Source of the DNA: Alligator mississippiensis
Taxonomy: Eukaryota > Chordata > Crocodylia > Alligatoridae
Reading direction: 5' to 3'
Length of the DNA: 64,000 bases
Assembly (NCBI RefSeq): GCF_030867095.1
Contig: NC_081831.1
Coordinates: forward strand, 68,648,716 to 68,712,715
This document shows, piece after piece, positions 23,177-36,370 of this stretch. Within the stretch, counting starts at the first letter, position 1. Every line of letters starts with the position of its first letter. A program made the position numbers and the translations under genes. Under the pieces are notes generated by a model. It was given only the letters and a program-made list of their open reading frames with translations, had not been told where the DNA came from and ran no database searches.

Positions 23177-23864
23177 GACGTCTGCCATGCTACCGAAATT
23201 ATGAGCATATTAACTGGAAAGCTACCCACTCCTACGGAACGGAAACCATCCCTGGCCAAATGATTGTTGAGTTAATTAGATGATGACTGCATGGGGATTT
23301 GAAGACACTAATAAGTATTATTAATCCCTCAGCAAAGGACTTAGCAGATGTTAAACTGATGCTGTACTTTGTCTTAGCCAGGAAGCCAAGAAGAAATGTT
23401 GTTTACTTTTTTATTTAATCATTTCTAATCCATATCTTAGATTTCATCAGACTCCAGGAATGTTGGCAGGGAAGAGGAGGCATAGCTATTTTTATACAGT
23501 TTTATTTTATTGCTGCTTTTTTGTGCCATTTTTCAATGCAGAGAGAAAGGTGTAAAAAGAGAAGGCGGCACCGCGGTATTACTCATCCTTACCCCTAAGT
23601 GGTACGCTTGGTACTGAAGGCAAGACCACTGCGGCTCACCAGTGAACATTATCCCCAGATGGGAGCCTCCCATCTGTTACAAATGTCAGTGACAGAGGAA
23701 AATTTAATTTTGGGTTGCTGCAGGATCCAAGGTGAGCCTGAAGTAGGAGAGGACTTTTGGAAGCAGACAGTGAAGCAACGTGACCAGGATATCAATGACA
23801 AAGTCAATACTTTTTAGTTCTGCTCTGCTTACTTATGAAAAAAAGGAGAAATGGTCATGGAGGT

Positions 23865-23965
23865 AATTTCCCAGACTGGTGCTCAGCAGATACGGGTCCT
23901 ACTTCCAGCTCTGCCTTGAACTTCCTCTGTGACCTTAGGCAAATCTCTTGAAAAGTGAAGTGCAA
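23865..23965 (+). repeat. MIR fragment
   Basis: GGGTCCTACTTCCAGCTCTG followed by CTGTGACCTTAGGCAAATCTC matches the central MIR motif (CTGTGTGACCTTGGGCAAGTC). Only about 100 bp remain. Confidence 0.45.
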
Positions 23966-26691
23966 TATAAATTAGCTGGCAGCCATATGGCCAAATATAA
24001 GGTGCATTCATGTCACTGATGAACCAATCATTTCTTTGAAATTACTTGTCCACAAACACTTAAATCTGAAACAGTTACCCTATCTGCCTAATGAAAGAGA
24101 TTAAGGAAGGAAGGTCAGAACTGCAGCCAGAAAACAAAGAGATGCTTGGGACTCCTTGTGCCAAACAGACGGTAAGTAAGTGGTCCACAGCTGTATACAC
24201 TGAATCAACCAGCAACAGTTTGCGCATAAGAGCGAGCTGAGGAAATTTCCCACTGCGCTCTATATCCCTTGCTGCTTTTCTGATCTTCCTTTCGCATAAT
24301 TCACATCAACAAGTTGAGGTCCCAGCTGGAATTATTATTAATCAACAGCTCACAGAATTTCCCATCTTCTCAGTTCCTATCAGCCGAGACATCACAACAC
24401 TAGGTGCAGCTTTGTCATTTCTTCTTTACATGCACACATTTGGATTAGAGCATTTTCTCTCATGGTGCTCTCTGTGTCTGCCCGCCTGTCTGTACTACCA
24501 TCCATGGAACCAAAGAAAGAGGTGGGAGCTATTGTCATGTTTAAAAAAATCCTTCTTTCCCAGTGTGAAGTAGCAGCTCCTGAAGAGGTAGCTTTCCTGG
24601 TGACCGGATCTTAATACAAAATAGCACAATGTTGACCTAAGCTGGTCAAGAAATGGAAAATGGCTTCTGTGGAACATTTGGAAGTTGTTTCACTTTAGAG
24701 GATTCAAAAGAAGCCCATTTTAGGGTGTTGTAAATTGTTTTAATCTATTTTTAATGTAAAAACAAGCCTCGTTTACCAAACCCATTTTAGAAACCAGCTG
24801 ACACATACAAATACAAACCTATTTCTTCTCTCACTGGTTTACAATAACAAGTGTGCAAAATGTGCCAGAACTGCTCTTTACGCAATGTGTCAGGACCTGA
24901 AAAAAGTTCCTTTCAGTATTTCCAGTCGTTATTGATCCTGTGTCCAAGGTTCAGCTCATTTGCAATTCAGTGCCAGCAAAGTGGGGAAAAAGTGTGTTAA
25001 TGGACCACACGTTGTTTGTCCCGGCAGTTAGTTTGCATGAATTCGCTCAAAGCATTGTGAATATTGGGAGGGCGAGGGGGGGTTGCATTAAGATTTCTTG
25101 GGGGATTTCTGTTAATCTGTCAGTTGTTTGTATATTTTAAATTAAGCCCTGATTAATTTAAGCAGCTTTTTGTATTTATTAGCGCATCAGAGTAGAAGAT
25201 TACACTGCCAAGCAGTATATGTTTGTAGTGGAGTCATGTGTGAGGTAGCAAAACATACCATGTCTTATCTGTCTGAATAAGTGGAAAGCACTTTATCAGC
25301 AAAAGCAGGAGGCACTTTTATTGTCAATGTCATATGTAGGACTGGAGAAACTTTTAGCAAATATAAGTTTATGGCCTGTTGGTATGTGGCTTATGATGCT
25401 GATAGCTGACCTCTGTGAATTCTATCTTCAAGAGGCAAAGCATCTTTCCCAGGGGCGGCAATAGCAAAGGTTCATGTTTAGTCAGTCTGGGGATTCATTT
25501 GGAAATCGCAAAACAAACAAATCCTGATGAAATGTATTTGTATGATGACCTAATCAAACTCCCTTAAGGAGACGGGGTATTTAGTACATAGCGGGCGCGT
25601 CTATGCATACTTTGGCAAGTACTAAATGACTGTGCGGTACCTGCCGGTATTGCAAAATCACAGATCACAGTGATGCATACATCATTTATGACCCTACTGC
25701 ACAGTAGCGGGGGTGTCATGTTTAGTGCCCACTGCTGCTACATTGCCATAGCAATGGACCCAGTAAAGATAACTACCCCAGATAGGAGCATGCAACCTTT
25801 ATCGGTCATTTTGTTCAGCCCCTGTTCTAGGCCATATTGTCCCTGACTATTGGTAGTTTTTGGGATCTTCACGTACAGCTGAAGCCACAGTATGATTCTT
25901 AGGACTAGATCCAGTGAGCATTAATCCCTTGTAATCCCTTGCATGGCACAGCAGTAGTCACAGTGATCTGAGTAGGGAGATCTGTGAAATCAAAAATGAC
26001 AAGATCAAGCTTATTTTAAATTAAAATGTCAATATTGGGACTTGAGCTGAGCAAATCTTGCAGACCAGAGGTTGCTAAGCATTTTTCTATTCTCATGAAG
26101 GAATGTGCTTTCATTCCATTTGTGCCTTTCTCACATTTGCTTTTTGTAACATTTAGCCAGAGAATTTCCAAGCAGGAATGATTATTCAAATAGCAAATGT
26201 TGAATTTGCAATAGCCTTGCTAGAAGAGCATAGCAGGCCAGATGACGAGCAATTTTGCTTGTCCAATCAGGAAACAGTAATGTATAATGTGACTTGCACC
26301 CAATCACAGTGGCTTAAATGGTGAATATCAAATACTTGCAATTAACAGCTCATGAACTAGCTTCAGATATGTTGGCAGAAATAAGTAGTGGATCTTGACC
26401 AACATCCAAAGTTTCATTCTCTGTATTGAGAGAGGGCAAGAGGCAAAAGCTGAATTATCCATTGCTATGTATTTGCCCAGCTCTGGTCATCACCAAGACA
26501 GCAAAAAAGGAAATCAATGTTATTGTGAAATATATGAGCTGCAGGGAGAAATTAGTATTAGTGGAACCCCTGACAATGTAAATCCATTTAGTAACAAGAT
26601 GTGCTTACAAAAGCAATGTTGTATTTTTGCGAACTTTTTAAATTAACCAAAAGGAATGTATAAAAGTGATCAATGTATGCAAAACTAAATC

Positions 26692-26697
26692 AATAAA
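26692..26697 (+). promoter_or_regulatory. Candidate poly(A) signal for SYTL2-like mRNA
   Basis: First AATAAA downstream of the stop codon, which implies a 3.5-kb 3' UTR. An ATTAAA at 26020-26025 or a variant signal could be used instead. Confidence 0.3.
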
Positions 26698-27934
26698 CCA
26701 CACTTTAATTCAGATAATCCCATGTACATTCACGATAAGTTTTCTTCTTTAGGTATATAGGCACTTAGTTACATTTATACTGGTCTGTTTTTCATCTCAA
26801 AAGGGTGCTACTGTTTTGTTACTGTTCAAACTGTTTTCCAGGAGGCTATTTTATTAGCATTAGCATGAACCTCATCAGAAGACAGTGGATAACTCTTGCT
26901 AAAGTGTTAGGCTATGGCATATTTACAAAGACATTGTGAGGTATGTAAATAGTATATTATACTGTGTATCTAGTGTTGGCACTGGATTTATGACCCAGAT
27001 ACCTTGTTCCAGGCGGTACCCTCAGACCGACCATGACCTTTCCATTTGATAATAGGCAAATGTATTGATGCACAGTGATAACAGAAAAAAATAATGCAAG
27101 CAGTTCTATAGCTACCAATCCTAGAGCTGTCATCAAAGTCAAGGTACGTCTGGCCAGGACGTGAGCTTCACTCTGAGGTTCTCCTGAATGTCAAATGTCA
27201 GCAGCCTGGAGGTTGGAAGCTGAGCCCCCTTTTTCCCCCCAGTGGAGTGGATGAAATGGGCTGGTGGTATGCCTTCTGTCCATGGTGCCTTGGGTTCAGG
27301 GACCCTTTATTGCTCTAAAGTCTCTGTTTTTGTATTCTTTTTCTCTCCTGATGACTCTTCATAGCTATCACTGATTGGTCCCTTTGTGGTTGCCATACTG
27401 TCCACATTCTGTCCTGTCATCATATTCCTTTGGTTCACAAGCCCATCACATGCACTCATCCTAATTTGGGCTCTCCTGGGTCTTCTTCTAATTTGGTCTG
27501 TTCCCCCAAAACCGAAAAACTCAGGCCCCCACTTTGGGGCCTCATGAGCTGATGTCACCTTATCTTACATTATGGAACAGTGTGGTATATGCCCACAATT
27601 TCCCAGGCTATGTGTATATCCGTTGGCTTTGTTGGTTAGACCCCCTGTCTGCCTTAAAGTCTGTGAGAAGTGTGTGACTGTGTGACCAGGCCTTTAGAAA
27701 TCAATTAACCTTTGCTGCTGCCCTGGCCTATTGTTCTAATGCATGTATAGATTTCCTATAAGCCAATTCCCAAAAGCAAACCTTGAAATACCATTTTCTA
27801 GTCATCATCTACCGTGGGCCCAAAGACCACTATAGCAGACCAACCCCTGTACACATGCAGTTAATTTTGTTTGTTGAGAACTGGCTGATGATTAGATTTT
27901 TGATAATTTCAGTGGTGCCCAGATATAGGCTTTT

Positions 27935-30215
27935 GATAATTGGCCTAAATTCTGATCCTTGAAATAACACCACTAAAACTTATGTTGGTGCAAAGTTGGG
28001 GGAATACAGAATCAGGCCCCACGCTTTTAAAGAATCTTACTTAAGCATGGAACAATTTCTGCACTGGAAACCCCACCATATGGGGTCTGGCTGGGTATTG
28101 GGAGCTGCTCAAGACAAAGGATCGTGATTGTCTGGAAAGCACTTAGCATTGTAGGTGCTTTCATAATAATGCCAAGGTTCTGGTCCTCCTATTCACAGCA
28201 GCCTCAAAAAGTCCCTCTGGAGTTGTAGGGCTGCTAGGAGAGTACCATGAAACCTCACGTTAGGGTGTCAGCAATTATGACTTTTCCAGAATGTGGCCAT
28301 TTTCGAGGTTTTCCCTAGCTCCCCACTTTATGATGCACACTTCATCGCACCAAACACTCTCCAGGAGTCCCAAGCATAAATGGATATTTACTGCTTATCA
28401 GAGCCTTTTGTTGAGCTAAAAATAGATGATGGGATGAGCCTAGCTGCATTCCTAGAAAAGAAAAGCCACATGCAAAGAACAGGTCTCTGGTCTCTTCACT
28501 CCCTGAGGCTGGCAGTGGTCCTGAGGAGATGGGTACAGCATGACGTACAGCAGTCTTGAATGAGCCAAGCCCTCCTTTGGCATTTTATTCACTGTTCACT
28601 CTGGTGAAATTCCCACTGAAATAAATTTGTAAAATATGAATAAAACCTGGGTAAGGAGGTCAGGAGCCAGTGCACCTGCTGGAGGCGAACCTTTGGGATA
28701 GGACAAACACTGATCCTGGGAGGTGATGTGCAGGCTTATCTTCCTCTGACATCTCACAGGACTAAGAGCTAAAGGCCTGAACCTCCTCCACTCTGATCAG
28801 CAGGAGCTTTGCCGGTGACTTCAGTGGATGGAGGCTCAGACAAGGATTACTGGGTTTTGTGCTGCTGCTCAGGCATCAGGAAGCTGGGAGACTGAACAGT
28901 AAGGCAGGCCTGATCGTGGGAGTGCTGCGGTCCTTTGACTTACATACAGACATGATCAGACCCTGAGTGATTGATGTTGGTATTGTGTTGTCACCAATCA
29001 GATGAGTGTTGGGGAATGTAGCAAATGGTTGAGAAAGGCTTATTTCTACTGAGGCTTTGTAGCTCATTTACAAGCTGCTGCTCAGGCTTGGAGCTGGGAA
29101 ATGCAGTTGTTTAAACAGGCAAATAATTTCTGTTCAATAAATGAAAAGTCACTTAGGGCTGGTCCTGCCAGCACCGTCCTGGTAAATCCCTCTCCCATGC
29201 CAGAATCAGGCAGGCCATCTCTGCGTTAATGACCTGCTTTAGAAGGAAAGGTGGGGGAGCTATTTCTGCAGGCTAAAATTCAGGGCACTTTTCGGGACTT
29301 CTGTCAAGATCATTATTTTTGTGCAAAGCAGCCTGCAAAATGGAAAAACGTATTAAACGCAAAGGCACAAGCACAAAGCCCCTGGAACTAATGCTCTTCA
29401 TAGCCCAGGAGCTGAGCGTCTGATAGAAGTGTGCCTGATAGAATATTCATGGGCCGTGTTCACCGTGTTAGAACAGGATTTCCTCTTGCATCCAAGCTGC
29501 ATTTTGCTTTCTTCCGCGGCAGGGACCCCACCCTGCTGCCACTGAAGTCGGCAGCAAAGCTTCTGTTGACTCCAACAGGAACCAAATTGGACTCTGCACG
29601 TCGCATCCCTAATCTAGCCCTGCTGGTTGCTAACAATCAAAAGTAGCTTTCAAGCTGTAAACAAGTGATTGAAGGCAATTCTCAAAGGGGAAAATAGAGA
29701 ACTGTTTTCTAACCATGTAAGGAGATCACCTACCCAGGCTGCACTGCAAAACTGCAATAACTGCCCCTCCCACCTTGGTACCAATTCTTCCCGATTAGAC
29801 TGGATTTCTTTGTTTATAAGATCCTTTTCTCTCACTGGGAAGACTCAGATGGCTACACCACTCCCAATGGAGCCAGTCTTGTCCTTGATCTCACTTTTGA
29901 TCAGGAAACCTGCTGCTTAGGCCAAGTAGGCTGAAATAAAGCACTGGAGCTCATGCTTACACTTCCCCAAGCAACAGTGAGGAGCTGATTTCTAACTTGT
30001 TTTTGTGGGAAAGCGTGTTGTTAAGAGGACTGGAGTTCACTGAAAGCACACACCCTTCATTTGATTAATGGAGCCAGAGAACCCTGTACTGTGCACTCTG
30101 GATGGCACCATGTAATAGGTTAGAGTACATTAAAGATATGCAGAGCCAAATTCTCTCTTTGTGCAGTTCCACTGATGTCAGTCAAGTTATACCAGGGTTT
30201 TGCTTGCCCTATCTT
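27935..30215. repeat. Scattered copies of an old unassigned interspersed repeat
   Basis: Pieces near 27935-28015 (AATTCTGATCCTTG, CAGAATCAGGCCCCA), 28785-28850 (GGTGACTTCAGTGGATGGAG), 29515-29600 (CTGTTGACTCCAACAGGAAC) and 30125-30215 (GAGCCAAATTCTCTC, CCACTGATGTCAGTCAAGTT) share a 'subtract-season' core of the CATTGACTTCAATGG style common in reptile and bird genomes. All copies are short and diverged, and the family assignment is open. Confidence 0.35.
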
Positions 30216-30311
30216 GTGCAAGTAGCAAACCAAATACTAGCTGTAACCTCTGGAGCACTTTCCATTCATCCAGAGGCCTCGCTGGTTATCTCTGAAGTGT
30301 CTCTCTCCTTT

Positions 30312-31392
30312 CTAGATTCAGAGATTGTAAGGCTGGAAGGGACCTTGGAAGATCATCAGGTCTAGCCTCCTGCACGGGGCAGGAAAGACAGGTTGGGTCA
30401 GGTGACCTCAGCAAGATGACTAGCTAGTCTCCTCTTGAAGATTTCCAGGGTTGGTGATTGCAGGGGTGATGTGTAGGGGGTGCATGTGCACCCCCTGAGC
30501 ATGGTGGTGCACCCCCTACAAAAAAGCACTGCCACCCTCCCCCTCGCTGCCGATAGTGCTGGCGGTGTCTGCGGGAGCTCCCCACTTACTGCCGCTGCGC
30601 TCCCACTGCCACCGTGCCCCCACAGGCACCGAGGGCATGAGTCATTCATGTCCACCAGTATTTGTAGTCTATCTTCAAGCATGACCGTGCTCCCCCATAA
30701 CTTAGTGTCATCTGTGAACTTGGCCAGTGAGCTCTTCACCCCCCTCATCCAAATAATTGATGAAGATATTGAAAAGTACAAGACCAAGCACCGACCCCTG
30801 CAGGACACTGCTGCCCACTTCTTGCCAAGACGACACAGACCTGCTCATTAGGACTCTCTGGGTCCTACCCCGCAGCCAGCTTCGTACCCACCTAACCGTC
30901 TTGCAGTTAAGCCCACTATCTTCTAATTTTCTTGTGAGAACATTGTGGGATACCAGATCAAAGGCTTTTTGGAAGTCAAGGTATACAATATCCACCACTT
31001 CTCCCTTATCCAGGTGGTGAGTCACCTGATCATAAAAGGAGATGAGGTTGGTTAGACAAGACCTGCCCACAACAAAACCATGCTGGCTGTTCAAAATCCT
31101 ACCTTCTGCAAGCCTTTCGCACAAAGACTCCTTAATGAATTTTTCCAGGATTTTCCCTGGGATAGAAGTTAGGCTAATTGGCCTATAGTTACCCGGATCC
31201 TCCTCCTTCCCCTTCTTGAAGATGGGTGTAATGTTGGCCCTCTTCCAGTTCTCAGGGACCTCTGCAGAGTGCCACAAGTTTTGGAACAGTTTCGCATGGG
31301 GTTCTGCAATGACACCAGCCAGCTCCTTCAGCACCCTCAGATGGAGTTCATCTGGTCCTGCTGACTTATACATGTCTAATTTCTTTCTATAT
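30312..31392 (-). mobile_element. CR1 LINE fragment, internally rearranged
   Basis: The minus strand encodes [53 protein letters not shown] and FTDDTKLWG of CR1 reverse transcriptase at 30655-31392. The 3' end (TLEIFKRRLASHLAEV and 3' UTR) is at 30312-30455. About 190 bp of unrelated GC-rich DNA (30456-30645) sits in between in place of roughly 200 codons. The usual FADD reads FTDD and frameshifts are present. It is older than the copy at 17252. Confidence 0.85.
30456..30645. repeat. GC-rich insert replacing the middle of a CR1
   Basis: It starts GCAGGGGTGATGTGTAGGGG and contains the inverted pair GGGGGTGCA/TGCACCCCC, followed by CCACTGCCACCGTGCCCCC-like sequence. It interrupts CR1 homology on both sides. 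The start resembles a hAT-type end, but no duplication or matching second end is clear. Confidence 0.4.
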
Positions 31393-34099
31393 TTGGTTCA
31401 GTGCCCTCCCAGAGGCAAGGGCGATCCGGGTCTATGTAAATAGGACGTTACATAATAATTAGAGCATTGTTTTAGAAGGACTGGGTGCCTCATGATACTG
31501 GAAGGCTAAAGCGTGCCTTGCAACTCTGGGTCACTGACATAAAAGCTGGTCCAGATTAGCAGTGACCCAAAGTATTTACTAGTGTTGGCTAATTGGCGGC
31601 ACAGAGCTGATGCATCTTAGTGTGGTTCTGTTGGCAGGTGTCTGCAGTAGAGAAATCACTGCAAAAGGCATAAATGATGCTCCTATCCCGGGATTCCTTG
31701 CTATAGATAATAAAGTAGCACATTGTCACTGTAACCTTTCCAACAACCTATGGGCTATGAACCTCTTGAGACCCTGGCTCCTCTTCTCTATCCCTGGCTT
31801 CCTTAGAGAGCCGGAGTATCCACCCCCACACCCTCAGAGAGCTCTTTCTTTGCTCAGCTTTTAGGAAGGAGGTAAGCATGCCCACACCCCAGCTAGCACG
31901 GCAGACAGCTTGGCTCCAAACCACCAGTATTTATTGTGCCACTGCAGTTCTGATTGTCCTCCCTGGGATTATTCCTTTCTCTCTACTACATCCTCCTCCT
32001 CGGGACTTTCTCTTTGTCCCCCCTGGGAGGCCCCTTTCTCTCTATGAGCCTCACTCTTTCCCTGGCTCAGACAGCCACACTTGCAGCAAAACTATACTGT
32101 TAACCTGAGGATGCCACCCACCCAATCAGATGAAACCTCATGTCATGGAGATCCAGTCCCAGGGCAGTCTCTGTGGCCCGATGTCAGGACCACTCTGTGG
32201 TCTCCCCCTGGGGTGAAAAAGAGATGCCCTACTTGTGAAATGATCCACTGCAACTATCTGTATCGACACCTGTCCATCCCTGCCCGAAGCGTGCCTCGGC
32301 AGGCCTGCAGGTTTGCTCAGCCTCTTTTGTCAACGCCTGGCACTCAGGCCTAGAGGAAATTTTTTCATAGCTGTCTGCAAGCCCCCTGAAAACTGTTGGT
32401 GTTGTGCAACTACTAACAGTTGTCCTCTTAGCACCTTCCTGCGCCTGCTGGCTTTCCCATTCGCATGCACCGCTCATTATTTCTTGTGTATGCTGTACAA
32501 CCCCTTCCAGTTCCAGCTGTAAGCTGCTTTGGATTCACATCTGTGAGGATGCGCCCGATCACTTGTGTAATTAACTACCTGTCTAACGAGCTGCCTGCTG
32601 CATGGAGTTAACTGAGACACATTTTAATCAATCCCATTGTGTGTCTATGTTATCAATGATGCTGCAGCAGTTAGAAACCGGATGTATTGTTTGGTATAAA
32701 CCAGCTTGGTTTCTTTACACTGGGTTGGCGTCTGAGTGCCTTTGCAACAGGAGTCGTTCTAGTGGCATATAGCATAAAATTGCTGCAAGTCAGGAGGCGA
32801 CCAGGCCCAATTCGGGATACTAAACAAGTATAAACACCACCAACTGCAAGTGGCTGTAACTGACTGTGCAACACACAAGGCTGTGAGCATATCAGGTCCC
32901 AACTATTACAGATCCTGAACTCATTCTTGTTGGGCTCTCTCAGTTAGTGCATCAGGAGCAGCTCTAGGGCAGTCGATGGAAATGCTCCAGTGTAAAATAC
33001 GTCAGGCTCAGGCCCTGTGCTTCAACATCTGAACGCTGGCTTCTTTACTGAGTAGAATATCGAAAGCCACCTTTGATTAAAAGGCACAAGTTCCCACACA
33101 TCGCTGCGTGTGGGGGGGGCAGTGAGTGGCCTTTACAGGTTCCTGAATGAGTGGCATGGTGGAAGCGTACATCCCATTGATTTTATTTGTTAGTAGCCTT
33201 GGAAACGGAGAGGGCATTAAAATTGCATGGAGCATGCAAGGCCGGGCAGGGCTTACTGTGCGCCTATTGTTGTATTTCCGCCATCAGATCCAAGATGCCT
33301 TAAATCTCCAGCTGCCAATTAAAGGGTGTAAAAAGCCCAGGTTGTTTATCAAGGCCATAAATCACAGATAACTGGTCATGTATTTGGAGGAAAAGGCTGT
33401 AGTGAGTGACAAGGCTGATGCCCTGGCTGGAATCTGGCCTTTGGCCAGGTCAGACCGTGGTTGTGGTGATGGTGTTGTACCACACTGCCGCAGTCCCTTG
33501 CTCTAATGGCCCCAGGGAAAGTGCTTTCCTGCGAAGGGGAAACTTTCATTTGACTGTGATCTCATTAGCCATGTTTACAGCCACAGAGCTGAAGGTGCCT
33601 AAATAGGACTTTGGGGTGTCACAAAGAGCTATCCAAAGTGATCGCACACAGCAGCCACAAAGGTGCTAAGTCACTCAGGCTTATGAAATGCCATTTTGTC
33701 CAGAAAAGATATCTAGAGCTAGATTTGAATTGACCCTAAATGCATCTAAACAGGACTTAGGTGGGATTCAGGCACAAAAAGGAATTAAAATCAACCTCAG
33801 CTAGCTGCTTCAAAACTGATTGAAGTACTTAGTATCATTAGGGACTGTCATATTGGCCTGAAAACCCCTTGGACTCCTGGACTTAATGCATTGTTTGCTC
33901 AAAAGCAATTGAAATGAGCCACTTACACACCTAAGTCCAATGCAGACAATTACTCTAATGCAGGGCCCAGTAGTGAGCCAAAAACATGCTCACTTGCTTC
34001 AGCTGGTGTTTCAGACCCCACCACTGCTGCCCATGTGAATCCCCGCATCGCCGTAGAAGCCTCCTGCCACCAAAAGGCTGCCAAGATCCAGGCGTTGCA

Positions 34100-34164
34100 C
34101 TCTGGCAAAAACTGCCTGCAGGATGAATCCAGCCTGTGAGCCATAGGTTGTGGACCTCTGTTCC
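34100..34164. mobile_element. Isolated hAT-style transposon end
   Basis: The reverse complement reads CAGAGGTCCACAACCTATGG and then CTCACAGGCTGGATTCATCC, typical of Charlie-like hAT ends. I could not find the matching other end or a target duplication. Confidence 0.35.
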
Positions 34165-36224
34165 AATGGTCAGAGGGGTGGCCAAGGATTTCTAGCCACC
34201 CCCCAGCAACATGATTGTTGGGTTATAGCCAGACTTTCAGGTTTCACCAGAGCTCGGACTCACAGCTCTGGTATTTTGTTTGCAGAAATGTAAACTACAG
34301 AACCCAGTTTCAGTGCACTTGAAAATATACAGCCACGATAAGGCACCATTCTTCAGTTTTATCATCACAATCCATTTAGCAACAGCAAGTGATTATCGTT
34401 CTCTGTATTTCTGTGAATCAGTTGTTTACATTAATGTTGCTTCTTACTAATATGGAAAGTCATTAAACTGAGGCTTTAAAGTCAGAAATTGCCAGTGTCA
34501 CGCAATGGCATATTAAAATAACAGCCACTTGTGGGGTCGCAGCCTGGGGACCACAACTTCCAGGGGGGCATAAAGAGGCTTCTGGGTGTCACGATCCCTC
34601 ACCTCCGCTCTATGAAGCAGGTCCTGAAACTTTGCTCTGGTGTAATAGGCTGCTGAGGCAAAAAAACCCCAAACAACTGGAGACAGTTTGTTGCTAATCA
34701 GGCAGGAAATAATAAGGCCCTGAGCCTGCAACAGCATGGGGGAATGACAAATAGGCGTGTATGCAGTTGTCACCTTTCGCGGCTGCTCCCTGCAGTAGAG
34801 GTACGTACACATGGCCGTATTTCCAGAATCTTAGTTTCACAACATGAAGGCATCGATTGGCACTCATGACAGAAGAGCAGAGCTGGCCCCTCTGCCCTTC
34901 CCAGAAGCAATAGGTTTGCAGCTCAGCATTTGCTGGGGAGGGTGCAGAATCTAAAGAAAACTGATGAACAATTATTGGCTTTGCTGCCATGTGAAATGTG
35001 TATAGCTGGAAGAGCATTTGCTTTTTCTGGGGACTCAGATAACTGAGGATACCTAAGCCATCCTGTTGGCTCTTTGACCTCATGGGAAGAGCCTTCAGAC
35101 AGCATTTGGTAGATTTTTGGCTAGAGACACGAAGCATTTTGGCAGCCAGTGCAACCTTGAATAGCAGCAGACACCTGACAGATCCACCGTGCCCGTGTAT
35201 TTGCAGTCTGCAAGTGTCTCATCGCTCCTTTCAAATCAAGAAATAGTAACAGCTAGAGCCATCCACACTAGATCTGTTCCAGTTGCAGCGCACGCATCAC
35301 TGTCAATACACAGCCACTTGACAGATACTTTCCAGCAAAACTTCACCCCCATACTGCAAAACTGATGTGCTGGCTGGCACTCATCAAGGATTACCTCACC
35401 AGGAAAGTCAAGGCTCCCCAGAGTATCTTTTCAGCTGTTTGGAGTGCTATTCATTTAGTTGTGGCCTCTCGTGTAGGCCAAAAGCAAGCAGGCTGGGGAC
35501 ACGCACTGATGTGATGAAAACTAGACCAGGGGCTTCTAGTGTGGATAACTCATTGCTGGCAACAGTGATGCTGTAAGAAGGCAAAACCATATCTGTGCCC
35601 CCTGCAGCACTGAACCAGCCCTGAGGCAAAGCAGGTTGGGGTATTTTTTGTACATTTTGGCATCTTACACAGAGCAGTGAGAGAGCTCCTCCTTTCCATG
35701 GTGTTCCCAGCTGTGCCGACCATGGTTGCTTTGAAAATGTAATGCATTTACATCCCACAATGGTGGGATCCATCCCAAGCAAATCCTTGTATAATCTATT
35801 ACTAAAACTACACAGGCAACCCTGACACAACCATGAGATGCAGCACCCTAACCTGCCACAGGTAAAGCAGGGGGACAATGGCAGTCAGTGTCCTGCTGCT
35901 GCGAGGACTGTTCAAATGCACTTGAGAGCTAAAAAAAGATGGTCATCCCAGGCTACAGCAAAAGGAAAAAAAACCTAGTCTGTACCACTCTGATCGTGGG
36001 GTAACGTTTCTTCCTGAGCCCAAATGTGGTGACTGGTCTGACCCTGTCCTCACATTAGTCTGAGGACACTAAGGCCAAGTGGGACCTATGTGGTACCTGG
36101 CAGAGGATGGCAGAACTCATGTGACAGCACCACAAGCAGAGGTGCTGGAACATTGCAGCCTGCTGCAGCCTAGTGCCCATCAGCTCCCGCGGGTTGCCAG
36201 GTCATGGACAGGAGGTAGATGGAT

Positions 36225-36370
36225 GGACACAGCCACCCACACTAACACAGAAACAATGGGGGTCTACCTATGTCTCTCCATGGGACCCTGGCACAAGTCA
36301 TGTTACCTTGCCAGGACCTCATCGCCCCAGCTACAAAATGAGTGTGGTGAAGTGCACTGACACCTGGGGA
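36225..36370 (+). repeat. MIR fragment
   Basis: GACCCTGGCACAAGTCATGT, TTACCTTGCCAGGACCTCAT and CTACAAAATGAGTG follow the MIR order (…TTGGGCAAGTCACTTAACC…TCTGTAAAATGGGG). It is diverged. Confidence 0.4.

Larger units (their letters stand above)
23177..30311. other. SYTL2-like 3' UTR and intergenic DNA
   Basis: The 3' UTR must start at 23177, but its end is unclear. The first ATTAAA is at 26020-26025 and the first AATAAA at 26692-26697. No reading frame in this stretch shows a domain. Old SINE-like pieces occur near 23870-23965 (CTGTGACCTTAGGCAAATCTC) and 27935-30215. I see no other gene. Confidence 0.5.

Noticed and set aside
25565-25800. Stretch with ATGCATAC and CTAAATGACTGTGCGGTACC motifs that looked like a MITE
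   Set aside because: I could not find convincing inverted ends or a flanking duplication.
31860-32880. C/T-rich and TATA-like text that might be a solo long terminal repeat
   Set aside because: No matching pair, terminal TG...CA with duplication, primer-binding site or coding remains could be seen.
34694-35878. Minus-strand frames of 143-147 codons in intergenic DNA
   Set aside because: No domain, no splice logic, and composition like the surroundings.
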